The translations under genes and the position numbers were made by a program. Positions 57,961 to 64,000 of a stretch of 64,000 nt of DNA are shown piece after piece. How positions within the stretch are numbered: position 1 is the first letter of the stretch; every line of letters starts with the position of its first letter. The notes under the pieces were generated by a model. The model was not told where the DNA came from and ran no database searches. It saw nothing but the letters and a program-made list of their open reading frames with translations. Source of the DNA: Deefgea tanakiae (GTDB lineage Bacteria; Pseudomonadota; Gammaproteobacteria; Burkholderiales; Chitinibacteraceae); the NCBI RefSeq assembly GCF_019665765.1, contig NZ_CP081150.1, positions 1,922,001-1,986,000 on the forward strand, written 5' to 3'.

Positions 57961-58794
57961 TTAACGCCCATCCGTTGCGGGTTTGGCCAATTCATAAACC
58001 GTCTTACCTTGCAGCTTGAAATACTCTGCGGCGTGGTACAGGTTTTCTGAATGCCCAACAAACAAAAGGCCATCATTTTTGAGCAGTGGCGCAAAGCGTT
58101 GCAATATTTTAAGCTGTGTTGGCTTATCAAAATAAATCATCACATTGCGGCAGAAAATCGCGTCAAACGGCCCACGCAGCGTCCAATTGGCTTCAATTAA
58201 ATTCAGCTTGCGAAACACAATCATATTGCGCAATTCACTTTTTAACTGATAACGACCATCGGCTTGTTTATCAAAAAACTTGCTGACCCGCTGCGGTCCT
58301 AGTTTTTGCACTTCAAGTGCCGGATAAATCCCCAAGCGCGCGACATCGAGGACATTGGTATCTAAATCGGTCGCCACAATTTTGACGGGCGGGCGTAGTG
58401 AATCGAAGGCCTCGCAAGCCGTGATCGCTATTGAATACGGCTCTTCACCGGTACTTGATGCCGAACACCAAATATTAATTGTTCCCACACTGCGTAAGTT
58501 TTTGAGTTGTTGATTCAAAATATCAAAATGATGCGCTTCGCGGAAAAATGAGGTGAGATTGGTGGTCAATGAGTTGGTAAACAACTCAAATTCTTTTTGG
58601 TCACCACGCTCTAGCACCTGTAAATATTCATTAAATGTCTTTAGATTGAGCGCCCGTAAGCGTTTTGCTAAACGGCCGTACACCATATCGTGTTTTGACG
58701 TGGCCAGCGAAATACCCGCATAGTTGTAAATCTTGACGCGGATCTTTTCAAAATCCGCTTCAGTAAATTGAAATTCGCGATTACTAGCTAGCAT
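57961..58794 (-). CDS. cheR: CheR-type protein-glutamate methyltransferase
   Basis: 277 residues. N-terminal helical CheR domain (FEKIRVKIYNYAGISLATSKHDMVYGRLAKRLRAL) and the SAM-binding domain with WCSASSTGEEPYSIA and NLTSFFRE. CheR methylates glutamates of chemoreceptors. No other chemotaxis gene is in the window; the VOC gene follows without a gap, so this is a separate unit, perhaps a second cheR in the genome. Confidence 0.93.
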   Translation of the reverse strand: MLASNREFQFTEADFEKIRVKIYNYAGISLATSKHDMVYGRLAKRLRALNLKTFNEYLQVLERGDQKEFELFTNSLTTNLTSFFREAHHFDILNQQLKNLRSVGTINIWCSASSTGEEPYSIAITACEAFDSLRPPVKIVATDLDTNVLDVARLGIYPALEVQKLGPQRVSKFFDKQADGRYQLKSELRNMIVFRKLNLIEANWTLRGPFDAIFCRNVMIYFDKPTQLKILQRFAPLLKNDGLLFVGHSENLYHAAEYFKLQGKTVYELAKPATDGR

Positions 58795-58842
58795 GGTTCT
58801 GATTCCTGATAAAGGTCACTCAATGAAGACAGCATAGCTGAT

Positions 58843-60366
58843 TTACAGACCTAATTCGCCCCAAATTGCATCAATCCGCGCAACAGAAGCAGCGTCGCGT
58901 TCAATCACCCTGCCCCACTCACGGTGCGTTTCGCCCGGCATTTTATTGGTCGCATCCAGCCCCATCTTGCCACCCAAACCTGAAATAGGGCTAGCAAAGT
59001 CCAGATAATCAATTGGTGTATGCTCGACCAAAGTGGTGTCGCGCACCGGATCCATGCGGGTGGTGATCGCCCAAATGACTTCTTTCCAGTCACGGCAATC
59101 GACATCATCATCCACAATGATGATGTATTTGGTATACATAAACTGCCGCAAATACGACCACACACCAAACATCACACGCTTGGCATGACCTGGGTATTGC
59201 TTCTTGATTGAAACAATCGCCATCCGATAGCTGCAACCTTCTGGCGGCAAATAGAAATCAACAATTTCTGGAAACTGCTTTTGCAGAATCGGCACAAATA
59301 CTTCATTGAGTGCCACGCCAAGAATCGCTGGCTCATCCGGCGGCTTTCCAGTGTAGGTACTGTGATATATCGGATCAGGTCGCGAGGTAATCCGTTCAAC
59401 CTCAAAGACTGGAAACCAATCTTGCTCGTTGTAATAACCCGTATGATCACCGTACGGGCCTTCTAAGGCGTGCAAGAAGCCATTGACCTCTTTGAGTGGT
59501 ACACCATGCTCCGATACGCCGCTGTAACCCCGCTCGCACGGTTTGAGTACCCCCTCGAGGATAATTTCTGCCGTTGCGGGGACTTGTAAATCCGAACCGA
59601 TACATTTAACGAGCTCCGTTTTACTGCCACGTAACAAACCCGCAAATTGATATTCACTCAAGGTATCAGGCACTGGCGTTACCGCACCAAGAATGGTGGC
59701 GGGGTCACAGCCAAGCACCACGGCGACCGCGTAGGGTTGCCCTGGATTTTGCTTGGCGTGCTCACGAAAATCCAGTGCACCGCCACGATGCGCCAACCAG
59801 CGCATAATCACTTGATTACGGCCAATCACTTGTTGGCGATAAATCCCTAAATTTTGGCGTTTTTTATTCGGACCACGTGTGACCACCAAACCCCAAGTAA
59901 TCAATGGCGCCACATCGCCTGGCCAACAATGTTGAATCGGTAGTGTCGTTAAATCGACATCAGTACCTTCAATGACATTTTCTTGGCAAATCCCTTTTCG
60001 AACTTCTTTGGGGGCCATGTTCAAAACCTGCTTGAGTAATGGCAGCTTCTCCCAAGCATCTTTGAAACCTTTAGGCGGCTCAGGCTCTTTTAAATATGCA
60101 AGGGTTTGCCCAATTTCACGCAGAGCCAGTACATTTTTAGCGCCCATGCCTAGCGCGACGCGGTGCGGCGTACCAAATAAGTTGCCCAAGACTGGCATCT
60201 TGTGATTTGGCACATTTTCAAACAATACGGCAGGCCCTGCAGCACGCAATAAACGGTCGCAGACCTCGGTCATTTCTAATTTTGGCGATACAGGCGTTTG
60301 AATGCGCTTCAACTCACCTTGTGCTTCCAGTTGCGCCATAAAATCGCGCAAATCACGGTATTTCAT
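58843..60366 (-). CDS. ubiD: 4-hydroxy-3-polyprenylbenzoate decarboxylase
   Basis: 507 residues. UbiD uses prenylated FMN (made by UbiX) in ubiquinone synthesis. It starts [22 protein letters not shown], the family N-terminus, and the residues around GLNPR-type loops are replaced by the typical [21 protein letters not shown] and [11 protein letters not shown]. The GGAG site before 60366 fixes the start; the frame extends to 60396 through a terminator hairpin of the upstream gene. Confidence 0.94.
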   Translation of the reverse strand: MKYRDLRDFMAQLEAQGELKRIQTPVSPKLEMTEVCDRLLRAAGPAVLFENVPNHKMPVLGNLFGTPHRVALGMGAKNVLALREIGQTLAYLKEPEPPKGFKDAWEKLPLLKQVLNMAPKEVRKGICQENVIEGTDVDLTTLPIQHCWPGDVAPLITWGLVVTRGPNKKRQNLGIYRQQVIGRNQVIMRWLAHRGGALDFREHAKQNPGQPYAVAVVLGCDPATILGAVTPVPDTLSEYQFAGLLRGSKTELVKCIGSDLQVPATAEIILEGVLKPCERGYSGVSEHGVPLKEVNGFLHALEGPYGDHTGYYNEQDWFPVFEVERITSRPDPIYHSTYTGKPPDEPAILGVALNEVFVPILQKQFPEIVDFYLPPEGCSYRMAIVSIKKQYPGHAKRVMFGVWSYLRQFMYTKYIIIVDDDVDCRDWKEVIWAITTRMDPVRDTTLVEHTPIDYLDFASPISGLGGKMGLDATNKMPGETHREWGRVIERDAASVARIDAIWGELGL

Positions 60367-60385
60367 GCAGACTCCAGCCAAAAAA

Positions 60386-60410
60386 ATGCCCGGCAAACAC
60401 CGGGCTGGTT
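60386..60410 (-). terminator. terminator between the mutarotase gene and ubiD
   Basis: GCCCGG (60388-60393) and CCGGGC (60400-60405), loop CAAACA; on the minus strand it is followed by a T-run. It ends the mutarotase transcript just before ubiD. Confidence 0.8.
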
Positions 60411-60426
60411 TTGATACAGCGTAGTT

Positions 60427-61323
60427 TTATGCAGACAGCGTCATCGTTGCTGTGTGACTGGCACCCGCAGCGAGTGTGAGCGCATTATCAAACACATCAC
60501 CACGCTCAACACATACAAAGTGCTGATAAGCATCACCGCCAATGTCGGCAATATTTTTTGCATGCTCACCGGGGTTCCAAACCACAGCACTTTGCGCACA
60601 ACTTGAGATGCGAATAGTACGTGTGCCATCAATGATGGTTTGTACTTCAGGGACGTCGAGATACACTCGGTCGGTTGAGCCGGTAAATACCACATCACCT
60701 TCTTGTACTAAGCGACGCTCAACACCAATCGTATCGATATAATTTAAATCAGCTAATCCAGAAACAGCGACTTGGGTATAGTCTGAAACAGCAAAGTAAG
60801 TATGGAATGCGTACGTATACGGTACAGAGGTATCACTTAAATTCTGAGTGTTCATGCTCAATTCAAGTACTGTACCGACCAAAATAGTAAATTCAAATTT
60901 GAAAGCATGCGGCCAAAGAGAGCGAGTTTGTTCAGTATCTTGCAAACTCATCACAATTTCAGTGCGACCATCAGCGAGATTGCGAGCCGACTGCAAAGTC
61001 CAATCGGTACTCCGTGCAAAACCGTGTGAAGGCAAACCATCGGGATGCCCACCAAACCAAGGCATACACAGTGGAATCCCACCGCGAACAGCTTTAGTCG
61101 GCTCAAAAATGGCATTGGGAGATAGCCATAACAGGTCTTGGCCACCAGTTGGAATGAAGGAAACTAAATGAGCGCCTTGAATCACAATAGCTGCAGAACC
61201 CAATGCATTTTCTACTACCAATAGCGGCAGTCCATCTCCGGCTAAATTAAAATGGGCGCTTGAAGTCGTTAAACGTACGCCATTTACATTGGCTAAAACA
61301 GTAGAAAAGTCTTGTTGAGTCAT
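60427..61323 (-). CDS. D-hexose-6-phosphate mutarotase (YeaD-like, aldose 1-epimerase family)
   Basis: 298 residues. IQGAHLVSFIPTGGQDLLWLSPNAIFEPTKAVRGGIPLCMPWFG, SHGFARSTDW, the catalytic His in AFHTYF and the Glu in VCVERGDVFDN identify the glucose-6-phosphate 1-epimerase group. It speeds anomer exchange of hexose phosphates in the cytoplasm. Confidence 0.9.
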   Translation of the reverse strand: MTQQDFSTVLANVNGVRLTTSSAHFNLAGDGLPLLVVENALGSAAIVIQGAHLVSFIPTGGQDLLWLSPNAIFEPTKAVRGGIPLCMPWFGGHPDGLPSHGFARSTDWTLQSARNLADGRTEIVMSLQDTEQTRSLWPHAFKFEFTILVGTVLELSMNTQNLSDTSVPYTYAFHTYFAVSDYTQVAVSGLADLNYIDTIGVERRLVQEGDVVFTGSTDRVYLDVPEVQTIIDGTRTIRISSCAQSAVVWNPGEHAKNIADIGGDAYQHFVCVERGDVFDNALTLAAGASHTATMTLSA

Positions 61324-61376
61324 TCAGAAAAGCTCCATCGTTAAGCGCTCATTTTAAAGTAAAGCCAGCAAAGCGG

Positions 61377-61796
61377 CTATGATTCTTTGTTTGGCACCCA
61401 AACCAGTGCGTCGCCCGTCAACACAACGACACCGCGAACCAGACACTCGGTCAGTAATTTAATACGCTGTTTCTCGGGGTAAATCTCGATAACAGTTGCT
61501 CTGGCAGTCACGGTTTCACCTATATGCACTGGTTTCAAAAATTTAATATTTTGTCCCATATAAATGCAGCCTGGCCCTGGCATTTTCATACCGATGACGC
61601 TGGATAAAAAACTTGCCGTCAACATGCCATGAATAATTCGACTGCCAAAGCGAGTCTGACTCGCAAACTCTTCATCGATATGCATTGGATTATTGTCACC
61701 CGTGAGGCCGGCAAAGAGCACTACATCGGTTTCAGTGACCGTTTTCCGGTACTCATCAAAATCACCCACTGCCAATTCATTAAAATAACGAGCCAT
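61377..61796 (-). CDS. MaoC-like (R)-specific enoyl-CoA hydratase
   Basis: 139 residues of the hotdog hydratase 2 fold. The catalytic pair is in GLTGDNNPMHIDEEFA (Asp and His, DxxxxH), followed by RIIHGMLTASFLSSVIG. PhaJ-type enzymes feed beta-oxidation intermediates into polyhydroxyalkanoate; a role in fatty acid handling is likewise possible. No pha genes are in view. Confidence 0.88.
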   Translation of the reverse strand: MARYFNELAVGDFDEYRKTVTETDVVLFAGLTGDNNPMHIDEEFASQTRFGSRIIHGMLTASFLSSVIGMKMPGPGCIYMGQNIKFLKPVHIGETVTARATVIEIYPEKQRIKLLTECLVRGVVVLTGDALVWVPNKES

Positions 61797-61884
61797 GCCA
61801 AACTCCTCTAATGATTAAATTCCAAGCGGAATGATTGCATCCTACAGGTGTTTGGTGGATTTATTATTAATTCAAGACAAGAAC

Positions 61885-62709
61885 TTAGGGCAGATTGCTC
61901 GGAGGTATACCTTGAATACTCCGCTCAGGATCAAACCAGCGGGAAATCCACTTAAATGATCGGCGCCAAGCATCTTGCGCAGCGACAGAATTAGGTTGTG
62001 ATGCTGCTTTAGTGCTCGTTGGCTCTGTGGATTTTTTGATCGGTGCGATGTCTGCACTCGCAAAATCATGCTCCGCATCAGAATAGCTGACCTTGTGGAA
62101 TAAATCTTGGCCAGACTTAAGCCCCAGCTCACGGCAGTATTCAGCCGCCGCCGTTTCACCCTCTTCACCAATCAACAACAGAGTTGGCGCGGCGACACGA
62201 TAGTTTTTAAGACCTAAAAATAATCGGCAATTTGGGTAAAAAGCGACCGCTGATTTTACCCCAGGATTATTTCGGTTCATCAAAGACAGTACAGTCGACG
62301 CGCCCTCAGCCCATCCAATAACAGCGATACGGCTGGCATCAACTTCATTACGCGCTTTTAACCAAGCAATCGCAATCTGTGCATCGTTGGCACGCAGGCC
62401 AATATTTTTTTTGTTGGTACGGCCAATACAACCCTGTCGCTTACCCTTAGGGCCAAGTATATCCAACATCAAAACGCCAAAGCCCATTTCCTGCAGCAAC
62501 GATGCCATTTTCATCGTTCGCTCATAGCTGGGTGTTTGTTGCTGAGCCAAGCGATTGCAACCGTGCAATAACAAAACCGCAGGGCCTATGACTTTATGCG
62601 GCGCCAAGTAAACGCCAGACAGTGTAACTTTGCCGGAATTGATGGTGACTGTTTTGGCCGCGACTTGTAATGTCACGAACGTAAAGAGAAAACACAGCAA
62701 AAATTTCAT
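61885..62709 (-). CDS. dienelactone hydrolase-like secreted protein lacking the nucleophile
   Basis: 274 residues with a signal peptide (about 1-18). The alpha/beta hydrolase frame is clear: GPAVLLLHGCNRLAQQQ, MGFGVLMLDILGPKG, DASRIAVIGWAEGASTVLSLM, LLLIGEEGET and YSDAEHDFA. The nucleophile elbow reads Gly-Trp-Ala-Glu-Gly: Ala stands where DLH-type enzymes have Cys or Ser. The His is present. Probably catalytically inactive or altered. It abuts the DUF4870 gene upstream, start next to stop, so the two are co-transcribed. Confidence 0.8.
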   Translation of the reverse strand: MKFLLCFLFTFVTLQVAAKTVTINSGKVTLSGVYLAPHKVIGPAVLLLHGCNRLAQQQTPSYERTMKMASLLQEMGFGVLMLDILGPKGKRQGCIGRTNKKNIGLRANDAQIAIAWLKARNEVDASRIAVIGWAEGASTVLSLMNRNNPGVKSAVAFYPNCRLFLGLKNYRVAAPTLLLIGEEGETAAAEYCRELGLKSGQDLFHKVSYSDAEHDFASADIAPIKKSTEPTSTKAASQPNSVAAQDAWRRSFKWISRWFDPERSIQGIPPSNLP

Positions 62710-63054
62710 TTATGCAATCAGCCGAAAGGCAAAAGGGAATCGATACAACAAGCCTTTGCTAGCGCTTAATGCTGCCAAAATACAGCACACAATATTTGTG
62801 ACAAACAACAAACCAGCTAGTAACCAGCCAATCAAGGGAATCCAGCCGAGCACGCATGACAATATCAGTACCGTAATCGACCAATTTAATGCTTCTTTTC
62901 CAGTTTCATAAACAAACGGCTCTTCTTTTTTGCACAAAAAAGCGATTAAACCCGGCAGAAAGCTAAAAAAAAGCGTGAAGACATAGACCAAAGCCGCTAA
63001 GTTTTTGGCTTCAGTCGAAACAGGCGAAGAAACATTGAGCGAAGAGTGCGGCAT
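62710..63054 (-). CDS. DUF4870 small membrane protein
   Basis: 114 residues with three hydrophobic helices (about 18-40, 56-72, 74-98). KNLAALVYVFTLFFSFLPGLIAFLCKKEE and VYETGKEALNWSITV are the usual DUF4870/Tic20-like features. Function unknown. Its stop codon touches the start of the secreted hydrolase-like gene. Confidence 0.85.
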   Translation of the reverse strand: MPHSSLNVSSPVSTEAKNLAALVYVFTLFFSFLPGLIAFLCKKEEPFVYETGKEALNWSITVLILSCVLGWIPLIGWLLAGLLFVTNIVCCILAALSASKGLLYRFPFAFRLIA

Positions 63055-63264
63055 CAGTCTACAGATAGCAAAACTCGGGGTGAGACTTTACCACAGCGGC
63101 GCATATGAAAAAAGTTCATCCAAACCAAATCCGTGCGATGCCCCATATTTATCCGTTAATTTTAAGACTCAGTGGCAAAATCACTGGCAGAAATTCGGTT
63201 TGTACACTAAACCAACTATGAGTCTAGTGCGCCGCAGCAATTTTCAATCAATGAGGTCTATGGC

Positions 63265-64000
63265 ATGAGCGATACCACTCTATATTCAATCGATCACCGT
63301 GGCGTTGCAACGGTGACATTGAATCGGCCTGAGGTCTGCAACGCAGTTGATGAAATCATGATTGCAGAGCTAACCGCTACCTTTACCGCTTTGCGCCTCA
63401 ATAGCGAGGTGCGAATGCTGATTTTAGAAGCCAGTGGTAATTGCTTTTGCAGTGGCACTGATTTGAATTGGATGAAACGTGGCTCACTATCCGACCCAAA
63501 TCATAATTTTGAAGATGCGCTTCGCTTTGCTCGCCTACTTCGAACGCTCGACCGACTCCCTATTCCCACGATTGCCAGAGTTCACGGTCTTGCCCTAGGC
63601 GTTGGTCTAGGAATTATCTCATGTTGTGATTTAGCCATCTGCACCGAAGATGCTTGGTTTTCGATACCGGAAACACGGCTTGGCTTGATACCTGCAGTCG
63701 TTGGACCGTACATCATTAGCCGTATTGGCAGTACCGCTGCACGCAGGTATTTTTTAACTGCAGAGAAATTTAATAGCTCAACCGCCAATAAAATTGGCTT
63801 GGTCCATGAAACAGCGCCAGACTTGGGCAGTATGGATGCACAGATTGAGCTATGGGCGAATGAAATTTGCCAAAATAGCCCGCACGCTTTAGCGGCTGCA
63901 AAACGATTAATTACTTCAGTGGATCATCGCCCAATTGATGATGCGATGATTTCAGACACCGCCCACCGAATTGCCCATATTCGTACGCATGAGGAGGCTC
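63265..64000 (+). CDS. enoyl-CoA hydratase/isomerase family, 3' end beyond the window
   Basis: 245 codons visible, cut at 64000. Crotonase fold: VATVTLNRPEVCNAVDEIM, oxyanion segment ASGNCFCSGTDLNWMKRG, VHGLALGVGLGIISCCDLAIC and FSIPETRLGLIPAVVGPYI with the catalytic Glu in PET. The DLNWMK stretch resembles methylglutaconyl-CoA hydratase (LiuC) of leucine breakdown, so that is the leading guess. GAGG about 8 bases before the ATG supports the start. Neighbours to the right are unseen. Confidence 0.87.
   Translation, partial: MSDTTLYSIDHRGVATVTLNRPEVCNAVDEIMIAELTATFTALRLNSEVRMLILEASGNCFCSGTDLNWMKRGSLSDPNHNFEDALRFARLLRTLDRLPIPTIARVHGLALGVGLGIISCCDLAICTEDAWFSIPETRLGLIPAVVGPYIISRIGSTAARRYFLTAEKFNSSTANKIGLVHETAPDLGSMDAQIELWANEICQNSPHALAAAKRLITSVDHRPIDDAMISDTAHRIAHIRTHEEA

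Overview
The window looks like ordinary chromosome from a betaproteobacterium of the order Neisseriales. A chitin-degrading relative such as the Chitinibacteraceae is the best guess (inference). Reasons: the dapF-DUF484-xerC and dat-DUF493-lipB-lipA blocks, a gyrA/serC/pheA neighbourhood typical of Betaproteobacteria, a Neisseria-like OmpA/RmpM protein, a two-gene bacterioferritin locus of the Neisseria type, and a secreted chitin-active LPMO with a CBM5/12 domain. No prophage, integrase island, CRISPR array or complete insertion sequence was seen.

Layout. 1-6.8 kb, mostly + strand: two small unknown proteins, hemW, a flavin reductase-like protein, ridA, a small membrane protein, a CoA-binding protein, then dapF, DUF484 and xerC. 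6.8-12.4 kb, - strand: a P2-type cation ATPase, bioA and a 523-residue protein that may be PilZ-related. 12.5-18.1 kb: ltaE, a secreted protein made of twelve 13-residue repeats, a DUF4344 metallopeptidase, a TlpA-like thioredoxin (- strand), and groES-groEL behind a sigma32-type promoter and a perfect CIRCE operator. 18.3-26.6 kb: an ankyrin protein, a thioesterase, the lipoate block, an acyl-CoA-binding protein, a large GGDEF-EAL receptor and a 58-residue DUF3460 gene. 26.7-36.1 kb: a solute-binding protein, then a long - strand run from gyrA to hisC covering serine, phenylalanine and histidine synthesis plus small enzymes. 36.4-43.0 kb, + strand: ompA-like gene, lolA-rarA, serS, nfeD-stomatin and a DHH phosphoesterase. 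43.1-45.7 kb: a degenerate ArnD-like protein, a PilZ protein and eight alternating tRNA-Val/tRNA-Asp genes. 45.8-54.4 kb: a membrane PAS protein, hrpA, an unknown lipoprotein between inverted repeats, a GC-rich patch, and the LPMO. 54.5-64 kb: a HisN-like phosphatase, a bacterioferritin pair behind a Fur-box-like palindrome, ydcF, VOC and cheR, ubiD, a sugar-phosphate mutarotase, a MaoC hydratase, a degenerate dienelactone hydrolase-like protein, a DUF4870 protein, and an enoyl-CoA hydratase cut by the window end.

Most genes are housekeeping. The points most worth a second look are: (1) two adjacent bacterioferritins with complementary losses, one missing the ferroxidase ligands and one missing the haem ligand; (2) the repeat protein next to a secreted metallopeptidase; (3) two proteins with intact folds but lost catalytic residues (ArnD-like, dienelactone hydrolase-like); (4) GyrA with Phe and Glu at the two main quinolone-resistance positions; (5) a family of short palindromic repeats containing ATGGCTA and ATACCC cores at gene ends; and (6) the lipoprotein gene boxed between inverted copies of another repeat. 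Family assignments rest on motif recognition by eye; no database search was run.
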